A stretch of DNA of 64,000 nucleotides from Planctomonas deserti. Lineage in GTDB: Bacteria > Actinomycetota > Actinomycetes > Actinomycetales > Microbacteriaceae. A program made the translations under genes and the position numbers. The stretch is taken from assembly GCF_003067705.1 (NCBI RefSeq), contig NZ_QANL01000001.1, positions 868,001-932,000 on the forward strand, written 5' to 3'. Below, piece by piece: positions 8,797 through 16,738 of the stretch (position 1 is the stretch's first letter; the number at the start of each line of letters is the position of its first letter). The notes under the pieces are model-generated. The model ran no database searches and had not been told where the DNA came from. It was given only the letters and a program-made list of their open reading frames with translations.

Positions 8797-9828
8797 CTAG
8801 CGGGTGAAGCCCTCGACGCCCATCTCAGCAGCGATACGGTTCAAGTCGCCCACCGTTGCGAACTCGATGACGATCTGGCCGCGCTTGGCGCCGAGGTTCA
8901 CCTTCACGCGCGTGTCGAACCGGTCGCCCAGGCGCTCGGCGACCTCGCTCAGGTGCACCTGCTTGGGACCAGGAGCGAGACGGGGTCGGGGCAGCCGCGA
9001 CATGTTAGCCGCAGCCGCCTCGGCGGCCCGTACCGACAGGTCCTCGTTGACGATCTTGTCCGCGAGACGCAGCATGCCCTCGTGGTCACCGACGGAGAGA
9101 ATGGCGCGAGCGTGACCAGCGCTGAGGACGCCGGCCGCAACGCGCTGCTGCACCTGGGCCGGGAGACGGAGCAGACGCAGGGTGTTCGAGATTTGGGGGC
9201 GCGACCGGCCAATGCGGTTGGCGAGCTGCTCCTGGGTGATGTCGAAGTCTGCAAGGAGCTGCTGGTAGGCGCTCGCCTCCTCGAGCGGGTTCAGCTGCGA
9301 GCGGTGCAGGTTCTCGAGCAACGCATCCCGGAGCATCGCGTCGTCGGCGGTCTCCTTGACCACGGCGGGGATGCTGGTGAGGCCGGCGAGCTTGGTCGCG
9401 CGGAGCCGACGCTCACCCATGACGAGCTCGTAGTGCGCGCCACCGGGGAGGCCCGTCGCCGGGCGCACCACGATGGGCTGCAGCACACCGAACTCACGGA
9501 TGGACACGACGAGCTCCTGCAGGTCATCCTCCCTGAAGTCGGACCGGGGTTGCTGCGCGTTCGGCACGATGTCGGCAGGATCGAGCTGAGCGAGTCTGGC
9601 ACCGGGCACCGCCAGCAGTTCCGGCTCATCACTTTCACCAGTACTGGCGTTCGACTCGCGTGCTACAGGAGCCATCGTGCTGGAATTGCGCGCCGACGGT
9701 GACGACGCGGTGACGCCGTCGCGGTTCGTGGTGGGGAAGAACACGTCTACAGGACGCTCGCGCGTCTCGTCCATCGAGGGAATGAGAGCGCCGATGCCTC
9801 GGCCCAGTCCGGTTCGCTTGGTCGCCAT
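8797..9828 (-). CDS. parB: Chromosome-partitioning protein ParB
   Basis: 343-residue ParB/Spo0J protein, a CTP-dependent clamp that loads at parS and spreads along origin DNA. It begins with the conserved TKRTGLGRGIGALIP segment, has the CTP-binding GERRLRA motif in the N-terminal domain, a helix-turn-helix around TQEQLANRIGRSRPQ that reads parS, and a C-terminal dimerisation domain. Its ATG shares one base with the parA stop (TAATG), so translation is coupled. Six matching binding sites lie directly downstream. In actinobacteria it also works with ParA in polar positioning of origins. Confidence 0.98.
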   Translation of the reverse strand: MATKRTGLGRGIGALIPSMDETRERPVDVFFPTTNRDGVTASSPSARNSSTMAPVARESNASTGESDEPELLAVPGARLAQLDPADIVPNAQQPRSDFREDDLQELVVSIREFGVLQPIVVRPATGLPGGAHYELVMGERRLRATKLAGLTSIPAVVKETADDAMLRDALLENLHRSQLNPLEEASAYQQLLADFDITQEQLANRIGRSRPQISNTLRLLRLPAQVQQRVAAGVLSAGHARAILSVGDHEGMLRLADKIVNEDLSVRAAEAAAANMSRLPRPRLAPGPKQVHLSEVAERLGDRFDTRVKVNLGAKRGQIVIEFATVGDLNRIAAEMGVEGFTR

Positions 9829-10754
9829 TACTCAGGTGCTCCTCGTCGTGCCAACTCCGCCGCCGCCTCGAGATACGAGAGTGAGCCGGGGGAGTTCTTG
9901 TCATAGCTGATGACGCTCTGCCCGTAGCTCGGAGCCTCCGAGATGCGAACGGACCGCGGGATGATCGTGGAGAGCACCTCGTTGGGGAAGTGGGAGCGCA
10001 CATCCTGCGCCACCTGCTGAGCGAGGTTCGTTCGCGCGTCGTACATCGTGAGGAGGATCGTCGACATCACGAGCTGCGGGTTCAGGTGCTTCTCGATGAG
10101 CTGGATGTTCTTGAGCAGCTGACTCAGACCCTCGAGCGCGTAGTACTCGCACTGGATCGGGATGAGCACCTCGCGCGCAGCGACGAATGCGTTGATCGTG
10201 AGCAGTCCAAGCGACGGCGGGCAGTCGATGAAGATGTAGTGGAACGGATCCTCGCCGCTCTCCGTCGCGAAGCGCTCGAGCGCGGTGCGCAGTCGCTGCT
10301 CGCGCGCGACGAGGGAGACCAACTCGATCTCGGCGCCGGCAAGGTGGATCGTGGCGGGGACGCAGAACAGCGTGTCGAACTCGGGGCTCTTCTGGATGAC
10401 GTCCTCGATGGGGGCGTCATCGATGATCACGTCGTACACGCTGATCGTGTCCGCGCGGTGCTCGACACCGAGTGCGGTGGAGGCGTTCCCCTGCGGATCC
10501 AGGTCGATGACGAGCACCCGTGCCCCCGACTTGGCGAGCGCGGCCGCCAGATTCACCGTCGTGGTGGTCTTGCCCACGCCGCCTTTCTGGTTCGCGACCG
10601 TGAAGACGCGCGTCTCGTTCGGCAGGGGGAGCACCTGGGTCGCCAGGGCGTTGCGCCGGCGTGTGATCTCGGAGATCTCCCGAGCCAGGGGAGTGGAATC
10701 GTCGAAGCCGCCCGCGGATCCGGTGTTCACCGTCTTCTCGTCGGGCTGTGTCAC
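9828..10754 (-). CDS. parA: Chromosome-partitioning ATPase ParA
   Basis: ParA/Soj-type ATPase that moves ParB-parS complexes. The deviant Walker A KGGVGKTTT, the switch region DLDPQGNAS and IDCPPSLG are intact. I place the start at GTG 10754 (308 residues) because a GAGAAGG ribosome site (10763-10769 on the plus-strand numbering) sits 8 bases before it. The frame is open to a GTG at 10838, which would add 28 residues, but there the AGGA lies directly against the codon. The N-terminal 45 residues before the ATPase fold are acidic and not conserved in general. Confidence 0.95.
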   Translation of the reverse strand: MTQPDEKTVNTGSAGGFDDSTPLAREISEITRRRNALATQVLPLPNETRVFTVANQKGGVGKTTTTVNLAAALAKSGARVLVIDLDPQGNASTALGVEHRADTISVYDVIIDDAPIEDVIQKSPEFDTLFCVPATIHLAGAEIELVSLVAREQRLRTALERFATESGEDPFHYIFIDCPPSLGLLTINAFVAAREVLIPIQCEYYALEGLSQLLKNIQLIEKHLNPQLVMSTILLTMYDARTNLAQQVAQDVRSHFPNEVLSTIIPRSVRISEAPSYGQSVISYDKNSPGSLSYLEAAAELARRGAPE

Positions 10755-10881
10755 GTCGGAAACCTTCTCGTTCTGGTCGCGATGAGTGTAGCGACCGGCG
10801 TCTGGACCGCTCGGTGCGGCATCTCGGGAGCTACTCACTCCTGGGATTCGGGGATGTGGGGGAGTGGTGGGGTGGAGCGAG

Positions 10882-11544
10882 TCAGTCCACTGTAGCCCGG
10901 ATGACGCGGGTCACCTCCGGCACCACACCCTCACCGAGTACCAGCACCTCGACATCCGTGAGGTGGTACTTGCGGATCACTTTGGCGGCCGCGTCGATCT
11001 CCTTCTGCGCGTTCGCGCCCTTCAGGAAGACAAGCTCGCCGCCGTCACGAACGAGCGGAACGGTGATCGGCACGAGCTTCGACAGCGCGCTCACGGCGCG
11101 GGCGGTCACCTGGTCGAGCGAGACCTGATCCACGGCCTCCTCGGCACGGGCTCGGAGCACGGTGACGTTGTCGAGCTCGAGCTCGGCGGCCTGGTCCTGC
11201 AGCCACTTCACCCGCCGCTCCATCGGCTCGATGAGCACGAACGACACATCCGGGCGTGCGATCGCGAGCACCAGACCCGGCAGCCCGGCCCCGCTGCCGA
11301 CGTCACCGACCAGCCCGGGTCGCAGGAGGGGAGCGACGAGCACGCTGTTCAGGATGTGGCGCGTCCACAGGCGGGGGAGCTCGAGCGGTCCGATGAGTCC
11401 GAACTCCTCCCCATGCCTGGCGAGGTTCGCGGTGAACCTGCGGGCCAGCTCGATCCGCTCACCGAAGAGCGCTTCGGCCGCACTCGGCTCGGCCTCGAGC
11501 GGGGCCGAGGCGACGCCGGAGGCGGGGTCGATCTGATCCGTCAC
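10882..11544 (-). CDS. rsmG: 16S rRNA (guanine(527)-N7)-methyltransferase RsmG
   Basis: 220-residue SAM-dependent methyltransferase (GidB) that modifies G527 of 16S rRNA. The SAM-binding loop appears as GDVGSGAGLPGLVLA and the RNA-binding face as ELPRLWTRHILNS. It lies between khpB and parA, its usual place in actinobacteria. Start is GTG 11544. Loss of this enzyme is known to give low-level streptomycin resistance; nothing here suggests it is defective. Confidence 0.97.
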   Translation of the reverse strand: MTDQIDPASGVASAPLEAEPSAAEALFGERIELARRFTANLARHGEEFGLIGPLELPRLWTRHILNSVLVAPLLRPGLVGDVGSGAGLPGLVLAIARPDVSFVLIEPMERRVKWLQDQAAELELDNVTVLRARAEEAVDQVSLDQVTARAVSALSKLVPITVPLVRDGGELVFLKGANAQKEIDAAAKVIRKYHLTDVEVLVLGEGVVPEVTRVIRATVD

Positions 11545-11558
11545 AGCGTGCGTCGCGC

Positions 11559-12092
11559 CTAGGCCGGGGAGATGACCGTGTGGCGGTCGCGGCCCTCGCC
11601 CTCGGACTCCGAGGTGTAGCCGCGCGAGGACACGAGGTCGTGCACGAGCTTGCGCTCGTAGGACGACATGGGCGGCAGCGCCGCAGACGCGGACCCGGCC
11701 TCGATGCGGGCGATGGCACGGTCGACGAGCTGCGAGAGCTCCGCCTGCCGGGCGTCACGCGAGCCGCCGACGTCGAGGATGAGGCGGGAGAAGGCGCCGG
11801 TCTTGCTCTGCACGGCGAGGCGGGTCAGCTCCTGGAGGGCGCTGACGGTCTCCGGCTGCGACAGGACGCTGATGTTGCTGTCCGCGCCGGCCGTGACCGA
11901 GACGTATGCGCGTCCCGCACGGACCTCGATGTCGATGTCCCCGTCGAGGTCGCAGATGTCGAGCAGCTCCTCGATGTAGTCGGCGGCGACGTCGCCCTCC
12001 TCCTCGAGCTGCGAGATCGGCGTCTCGTCGCGGGTCTCCACGAGGACCTCGGTCTGGTCGACCGTCTGGATGTCGTCCGTCACGTCGCTCAT
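11559..12092 (-). CDS. khpB: KhpB/Jag-type RNA-binding protein (KH + R3H)
   Basis: 177-residue protein with an acidic N-terminus, a KH-like domain at about 40-105 and a C-terminal R3H domain (SSYERKLVHDLVSSRGY) at about 140-172. The N-terminal Jag domain of Bacillus homologues is missing, as is usual in actinobacteria. It binds RNA, probably with a KhpA partner encoded elsewhere, and is linked to cell envelope growth. The start overlaps the yidC stop by 4 bases (ATGA), so the pair is translationally coupled. Confidence 0.92.
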   Translation of the reverse strand: MSDVTDDIQTVDQTEVLVETRDETPISQLEEEGDVAADYIEELLDICDLDGDIDIEVRAGRAYVSVTAGADSNISVLSQPETVSALQELTRLAVQSKTGAFSRLILDVGGSRDARQAELSQLVDRAIARIEAGSASAALPPMSSYERKLVHDLVSSRGYTSESEGEGRDRHTVISPA

Positions 12093-13048
12093 CTCTTCTT
12101 TCCTCCGGTCTTCTTCGCGCGGGCCTTGCCCACCGGCTGCGCGCGCTGGCTGGGCCGCTTCTCCTCGATCACGACGGTGTTCCCGCCGGCCGCGGTCGAC
12201 TCCGCCTCGGGCAGCTTCCCGCGCTTGGCGAGGCGGGCCTCGCGGGCCTTGGCGGCCTCGCTGCCCGGGGTCGGCATGTTGCGGATCACGAGGAACTGCT
12301 GACCCATGGTCCAGAAGTTCGAGGTGAGCCAGTAGAACATCACGCCGAGGGGGAAGGCCACGCCGGAGACGGCGAAGACGAGCGGGAGGATGTACAGCAG
12401 GATCTTCTGCTGGCGGAACATCGGGCTGTTCTTGGCCTCGGGCGACATGTTCTTCGCCATGATCTGCAGCTGCGTGATGAACTGCGACACCGTCATCAGG
12501 ATGACCATGACCGCGGCGATCACCATCACCAGGGCGTTGCCGCCGTTGTCGATGAACGTCGCACGCAGCGGTGCGCCGAAGAGCTCCGAGTTGGCGAAGG
12601 AGTCCGCGAGCTCACGGCTGAGGAGACCGACGCCTGCCTTGTCGTGCTGCGCGTCGTTGAGCACCGAGAACAGGCCGAAGAAGATCGGCATCTGCAGCAG
12701 CAGGGGGAGACAGGAGCTCAGCGGGTTCGTCCCCGTGCGCTTGTACAGCTCCATGGTCTCGCGGGACATGGCCTCGCGCGAGAACTGGTCGCGCTTGCCG
12801 CGGTACTTGTCCTGGATCTTCTTGAGCTGCGGGGCGATCTCGAGGGTCTTCCGCTGGCTCTTGATCTGCTTGACGAACACCGGGATCAGCGCCGCGCGGA
12901 CGATGAGCACCAGGCCGACGATGGACAGGACCCACGTGATGCCGGCGTCCGGCTCCATCCCGATGGACGACCAGAGCGTGTGGAAGCCGACGAGGATCAG
13001 CTCGATGACCCATTTGATGGGCCAGAGGATCGTGCCGATGATGTCCAT
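12089..13048 (-). CDS. yidC: Membrane protein insertase YidC
   Basis: 319-residue Oxa1/YidC-family insertase that folds proteins into the cytoplasmic membrane, alone or with SecYEG. Hydrophobic helices are seen at about 10-30, 38-58, 105-125, 150-175 and 200-230; the hydrophilic groove carries the conserved arginine of the family. The C-terminus is a long basic tail (KARAKKTGGKKR) that would contact the ribosome. It starts at ATG 13048, only 10 bases after the yidD stop, in the standard rpmH-rnpA-yidD-yidC order. Confidence 0.97.
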   Translation of the reverse strand: MDIIGTILWPIKWVIELILVGFHTLWSSIGMEPDAGITWVLSIVGLVLIVRAALIPVFVKQIKSQRKTLEIAPQLKKIQDKYRGKRDQFSREAMSRETMELYKRTGTNPLSSCLPLLLQMPIFFGLFSVLNDAQHDKAGVGLLSRELADSFANSELFGAPLRATFIDNGGNALVMVIAAVMVILMTVSQFITQLQIMAKNMSPEAKNSPMFRQQKILLYILPLVFAVSGVAFPLGVMFYWLTSNFWTMGQQFLVIRNMPTPGSEAAKAREARLAKRGKLPEAESTAAGGNTVVIEEKRPSQRAQPVGKARAKKTGGKKR

Positions 13049-13058
13049 GTGTGGTTGG

Positions 13059-13367
13059 TTAGCCCTTTCCGTGGCCGGCTACAACGAAACCGAAGCGAGT
13101 CAGTGCGTATCGGCGGGTCTTGCGTCGCGGCACATCGTCGATGCCGCCTGCCGCCCACGGGTGACAACGCAGGATGCGACGGACCGTGAGGAACCCGCCC
13201 ACGACGACGCCGTGTTCCTGCACCGCCTGCAGTCCGTAGGACGAGCAGGAGGGGTAGTAACGACACACGTCGCCGTACAGAGGCGAGATCACCGCGCGGT
13301 ACGCCCGAAGCAGCAGAACGACCAGGTTCCGGGGGAGCAGCAGGAGGAAGGTGATGACCCTGCTCAT
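13059..13367 (-). CDS. yidD: Membrane protein insertion efficiency factor YidD
   Basis: 102-residue small protein with an N-terminal amphipathic/membrane segment (VITFLLLLPRNLVVLLL) and the family core AYRAVISPLYGDVCRYYPSCSSYG with its three cysteines, then RRILRCHPW. It helps YidC-dependent insertion. The ATG at 13367 overlaps the rnpA stop by 4 bases. A longer open frame upstream is only the antiparallel reading of rnpA and is not used. Confidence 0.95.
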   Translation of the reverse strand: MSRVITFLLLLPRNLVVLLLRAYRAVISPLYGDVCRYYPSCSSYGLQAVQEHGVVVGGFLTVRRILRCHPWAAGGIDDVPRRKTRRYALTRFGFVVAGHGKG

Positions 13368-13705
13368 GCTGTTCCGAAGTTCTTGTCGATCGCGGCCGAA
13401 ATCTCTGCGTGCAGGGTATCCCACGACGCTTGATCGGCACCTGGAAGCGCCCTGACGACGATGTCGGATCCGGCGGGGAGCCGGTCGACGTACTCGTAGG
13501 CGACAGCTTTCATCCGGCGCCGCACCAGGTTGCGGCGCACGGCAGTGCCCACCTTCTTCGAGACGATGAACCCGAACCGGGCCGGCGTCTCGGCAGGCGA
13601 CCTGCGGATGTAGCACACCGTGTTGGGCCCGCCTGCGCGACGTCCGCGCCGCACGATTGCTCGATAGTCGGCGCCGGACGTCACGCGATTGGCCTTGGCC
13701 AACAC
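13364..13705 (-). CDS. rnpA: Ribonuclease P protein component RnpA
   Basis: 113-residue protein subunit of RNase P, which matures tRNA 5' ends together with the rnpB RNA (not in this window). The basic signature RRNLVRRRMK and the FGFIVSKKVGTAV strand are clear. Start is GTG 13705 followed directly by a TTG codon that could also serve. It lies 8 bases after rpmH in the conserved ribosomal/processing operon. Confidence 0.95.
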   Translation of the reverse strand: MLAKANRVTSGADYRAIVRRGRRAGGPNTVCYIRRSPAETPARFGFIVSKKVGTAVRRNLVRRRMKAVAYEYVDRLPAGSDIVVRALPGADQASWDTLHAEISAAIDKNFGTA

Positions 13706-13713
13706 GGGGGTTG

Positions 13714-13851
13714 TTACGCGGAGAGCTCGGTGCGCCCCTTGCGGCGGCGAGCACCGAGGATGGCGCGGCCGGCGCGCGTGCGCATACGGAGGCGGAAGCC
13801 GTGCACCTTGGCGCGGCGGCGGTTGTTCGGCTGGAACGTTCTCTTGCTCAT
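13714..13851 (-). CDS. rpmH: 50S ribosomal protein L34
   Basis: 45-residue, very basic protein beginning [15 protein letters not shown] and containing [16 protein letters not shown], the full length of L34. A GGAG site stands 8 bases before the ATG. It is the first gene of the leftward rpmH-rnpA-yidD-yidC-khpB-rsmG-parAB unit, divergent from dnaA. Confidence 0.98.
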   Translation of the reverse strand: MSKRTFQPNNRRRAKVHGFRLRMRTRAGRAILGARRRKGRTELSA

Positions 13852-13991
13852 GAGGTGATCTCCACAGGTGTCATCCACGAGCCGAAAGGTCGGTCGGGAA
13901 GAATGGGGCAGCCCGGATGGCTGCGGGGTCAACTGATTAAAACTACGGCCTTCGACCTGTCCGGTCAAACCGGCGGCTGCGCAACCTCCGA

Positions 13992-14000
13992 TTATCCACA
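13992..14000 (+). promoter_or_regulatory. DnaA box upstream of dnaA
   Basis: Perfect TTATCCACA, 22 bases before the TTGACA of the candidate dnaA promoter. The position fits DnaA autoregulation. Confidence 0.8.
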
Positions 14001-14021
14001 CCGGACCCCTCCAACGCGGTA

Positions 14022-14050
14022 TTGACATGCCGGTGGACTTAGGGTGAATT
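14022..14050 (+). promoter_or_regulatory. Candidate dnaA promoter
   Basis: Perfect -35 TTGACA at 14022-14027, 17-bp spacer, then TGAATT at 14045-14050, a weak -10 (3 of 6). It would give a leader of about 185 bases. Confidence 0.5.
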
Positions 14051-14240
14051 TGTTCTCGCCCGCGGCCTCATCTAGCGTGAGGGGCTGCACACCCGAACGG
14101 CGTCGCTCGTGCGCGGAGACTGCTGTGCCGGTTTCCCACATACGGTGGATAAGTATGTGAGTAACTTCCCACGTCCACTCCAGCGCGAAGCAACCGACCG
14201 GGCCGACAGCCCTGCAGTCGAGGACACGAGGGCACAGATC

Positions 14241-15683
14241 ATGACGAGCACGACGAGGGGAACGATGCAGCAGAGCCCCGACCCGACTCGCGAGATCTGG
14301 GACTCGATCATGGGGTCGCTCACCGCGGACGACCGCATCACCCCTCAGCTGCACGGCTTCATCAGCCTCGTCGAGCCCAAGGGTGTGATGACCGGCACCA
14401 TCTATCTCGAGGTGCCCAACGAGCTGACCCGCGGCATGCTCGAGCAGCGTGTGCGGGTGCCGCTGCTGAATGCCATCGGATCCGTGGACGACAGCTTCGG
14501 CGTCACCAACTTCGCGATCGTCGTCAACCCCGAGATCGGGCAGGACTCCTACGAGCGCCGCACCGAACAGGCCGAGCAGCCGTACATCGAGACGCCCAAA
14601 GTGCCGACCGTCACGGCCATGCCGCCGGCGCACAGCCGCTCGGACTCCCGGCTGAACCCCAAGTACAGCTTCGACAACTTCGTCATCGGCGGCTCCAACC
14701 GCTTCGCCCACGCCGCAGCGGTCGCCGTGGCCGAGGCGCCGGCGAAGGCGTACAACCCGCTGTTCGTCTACGGCGAGTCCGGACTGGGCAAGACCCACCT
14801 CCTGCACGCCATCGGCCACTACGCCATGAGCCTGTACCCGGGCATCCGGGTGCGCTACGTGAGCTCCGAGGAGTTCACCAACGACTTCATCAACTCGATT
14901 GCGAACAACCGGTCGTCGCTGTTCCAGTCCCGGTACCGCGACATCGACATCCTGCTGATCGACGACATCCAGTTCCTGCAGGGGAAGGACTCCACGCAGG
15001 AGGCCTTCTTCCACACGTTCAACACGTTGCACGATCACAACAAGCAGGTCGTGATCACCAGCGACCTTCCCCCGAAGCACCTGACCGGGTTCGAGGACCG
15101 CATGCGGTCGCGCTTCGAGTGGGGCCTCATCACCGACGTGCAGGCGCCGGACCTGGAGACGCGCATCGCGATCCTCCGCAAGAAGGCGCAGAGCGAGAAG
15201 CTGCAGGTGCCCGACGACATCCTCGAGTTCATGGCCACCAAGGTCACCTCGAACGTGCGCGAGCTCGAAGGCACGCTGATCCGCGTGACCGCCTTCGCGA
15301 GCCTGAATCGCACGGCCGTCGACCTCGCGCTCGTGCAGACCGTGCTCAAGGACCTGATCACGCTCGACGACGACAACGTGATCGCGCCGGTCGACATCAT
15401 CAATCACACCGCCAGCTACTTCAAGCTCACGGTCGACGACCTGTACGGCACCTCGCGCTCCCAGGCGATCGCCACCGCTCGGCAGATCGCCATGTATCTG
15501 TGCCGCGAGCTCACGAACCTCTCGCTGCCCAAGATCGGCCAGCTGTTCGGCAACCGCGACCACACCACCGTGATGTACGCGAACAAGAAGATCACGGAGC
15601 TCATGAAGGAGCGCCGCTCGATCTACAACCAGGTGACCGAGCTCACCAGCCGCATCAAGCAGGACCACCGCTACAAGATCTGA
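14241..15683 (+). CDS. dnaA: Chromosomal replication initiator DnaA
   Basis: 480-residue AAA+ initiator. Domain I (about 10-90) is followed by a short linker, the AAA+ module with Walker A GESGLGKTH (178-186) and Walker B ILLIDDIQF, and the C-terminal helix-turn-helix with the signature RDHTTVMYANKKI that reads DnaA boxes. Start at ATG 14241 is chosen from the GAGGG 8 bases upstream; ATG 14265 with GAGGGG is an alternative eight codons later. Perfect DnaA boxes lie on both sides of the gene. The linker domain II is short compared with Streptomyces DnaA. Confidence 0.97.
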   Translation: MTSTTRGTMQQSPDPTREIWDSIMGSLTADDRITPQLHGFISLVEPKGVMTGTIYLEVPNELTRGMLEQRVRVPLLNAIGSVDDSFGVTNFAIVVNPEIGQDSYERRTEQAEQPYIETPKVPTVTAMPPAHSRSDSRLNPKYSFDNFVIGGSNRFAHAAAVAVAEAPAKAYNPLFVYGESGLGKTHLLHAIGHYAMSLYPGIRVRYVSSEEFTNDFINSIANNRSSLFQSRYRDIDILLIDDIQFLQGKDSTQEAFFHTFNTLHDHNKQVVITSDLPPKHLTGFEDRMRSRFEWGLITDVQAPDLETRIAILRKKAQSEKLQVPDDILEFMATKVTSNVRELEGTLIRVTAFASLNRTAVDLALVQTVLKDLITLDDDNVIAPVDIINHTASYFKLTVDDLYGTSRSQAIATARQIAMYLCRELTNLSLPKIGQLFGNRDHTTVMYANKKITELMKERRSIYNQVTELTSRIKQDHRYKI

Positions 15684-15926
15684 GCGCGCCGCGCCTGAAG
15701 CGGGTTCTCTGCGCCTGAAGTGAGTGCTCGGCTCGGATGTCCGGCGCGGAGTCCGTGCCGGTGTCCGTTCTATCTGCGCGTCGTCGTCCGCCGCTGTCAC
15801 GCGCTGCGGCGCCCGCTGCCGTCGTGTGCTCCTGCCCAGGCAGCGGCATCGTGCGCAGGTTGTACCTGGGCAGGATGCCCGTGCCTGGGCAGAGGCGCGC
15901 GCATGACGGGCGTGAGGCCGGCCTGC

Positions 15927-15951
15927 GTCCCTTCGACAGGCTCAGGGACCG
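15927..15951 (+). repeat. Dispersed 25-bp repeat, copy A
   Basis: GTCCCTTCGACAGG-CTCAGGGACCG, imperfectly self-complementary (TCCCT...AGGGA). Confidence 0.85.
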
Positions 15952-15975
15952 TGGCGAGACCGTCCATCACGTCGC

Positions 15976-16000
15976 GTCCCTTCGACAGGCTCAGGGACCG
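15976..16000 (+). repeat. Dispersed 25-bp repeat, copy B
   Basis: Identical to copy A, same orientation, starting 49 bases after it. Confidence 0.85.
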
Positions 16001-16064
16001 TGACGGGACCGCCCCGCGTGGAAACGCGCTGCGGGGAACCGGTGGGCTGATCGCGGCGCCCATA

Positions 16065-16090
16065 CGGTCGCTGAGCCTGTCGAAGCGACG
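16065..16090 (-). repeat. Dispersed 25-bp repeat, copy C (variant, inverted)
   Basis: CGGTCGCTGAGCC-TGTCGAAGCGACG: reverse orientation, with the outer stem changed from CCC/GGG to CGC/GCG on both arms, so the pairing is kept. Confidence 0.8.
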
Positions 16091-16290
16091 CGTGGATCGG
16101 CGCTCCGCCGCAGGGGGATGGCGCCGTCCGTGGCCGTTCTCGGCCCCAAAGAGCGTCCGAGCGGCGCAATCTGCGGCGCTCAAGCAGCTCGAATCGGCGC
16201 GGACTTTCACGCTCGTCGCGACACGGGACAGAGCACGCGCGCGGCCGAAACACCCCCTCGGAAGGGGTCGATCACCCGGCAGAACGGCCT

Positions 16291-16317
16291 CTCAGGGGGC
16301 GCCAGAGACCCTCTGAG
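16291..16317. other. Hairpin at the left edge of oriC
   Basis: CTCAGGGGG (16291-16299) pairs with CCCTCTGAG (16309-16317), nine pairs with one G-T. It could end read-through transcription toward the origin; there is no T-run. Confidence 0.4.
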
Positions 16318-16354
16318 CGGTCGGATCGGGAGTTTTCACACATTGTGCAGAACC

Positions 16355-16363
16355 TGTGGATAA
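16355..16363 (-). promoter_or_regulatory. DnaA box in oriC
   Basis: TGTGGATAA, the complement of the perfect box TTATCCACA. A one-mismatch box (TGTGGAGAA) follows after one base. Confidence 0.85.
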
Positions 16364-16523
16364 CTGTGGAGAACCGCCGAGAGCGCTGTTCACTTCGGTG
16401 GCCGGGATGTGAACAACAAGAATTCCTGTCATCCCTCGGTGGGACTCTCCTCCCCGCTCCGCCAACAGGCTGCTCACAACTTCCACGCGTGTAGTTCCCT
16501 ACTGCCGACTGGGCTGCGCGAAG

Positions 16524-16532
16524 TTGTCCACA
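16524..16532 (+). promoter_or_regulatory. DnaA box in oriC
   Basis: TTGTCCACA, the form preferred in high-GC actinobacteria, 12 bases before the AT-rich stretch. Confidence 0.85.
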
Positions 16533-16738
16533 GATTCCACAGCCGTTAACACAATTGTTCTTTAACCCTCTCTTCCATCCGCCCGATAACTTTTCCGCCT
16601 CCGTCGCGGTCCGCCCGGTGGGCGGCGGGACGCCTTCCCGCTGGGGTGTACCGTTGCTCTCTGCGGTCTTCAGGAGCAGGAAAATGCCTGCGGCTAGAGT
16701 TGATCGACCGTCTTCGTTTTTCCAGACAGGGGTGTGCA

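Larger units (their letters stand above)
13852..14240. other. Divergent rpmH-dnaA intergenic region
   Basis: 389 bases without a gene. They hold a perfect DnaA box (13992-14000), a near match TGGATAA at about 14146-14152, and a candidate dnaA promoter. A TTGACC (plus-strand GGTCAA at about 13927-13932) may be the -35 of the leftward rpmH promoter, but I cannot pair it with a good -10. Confidence 0.6.
16320..16570. other. oriC: Probable origin of replication oriC
   Basis: Between dnaA and dnaN. Two perfect DnaA boxes of opposite orientation (16355-16363 and 16524-16532) and several near matches (TGTGGAGAA at 16365-16373, TGTGAACAA at 16408-16416, TTCCACA at 16536-16542) lie here. A locally AT-rich stretch, GTTAACACAATTGTTCTTTAAC at 16545-16566 in the middle, is flanked by GTTAA/TTAAC and is the best candidate for the unwinding element. 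The presence of dnaA, parABS, gyrBA and strand divergence around this point supports the call. Confidence 0.85.
15684..16738. other. dnaA-dnaN intergenic region with oriC
   Basis: 1055 bases without a gene. The left half (to about 16290) holds three copies of the dispersed 25-bp repeat and GC-rich short inverted repeats such as CTGCCCAGGCAG near 15833; it looks like accumulated repeat sequence. The right half (about 16320-16570) carries the DnaA boxes and an AT-rich stretch and is the probable origin proper. Confidence 0.8.

Noticed and set aside
8270-8800. 176-codon plus-strand frame in the parS region
   Set aside because: Composition random, crosses parS site 6, overlaps the parB end, no recognisable motif.
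11559-13364. Large plus-strand frames opposite khpB and yidC
   Set aside because: Shadows of the leftward genes; the leftward frames carry complete family motifs.
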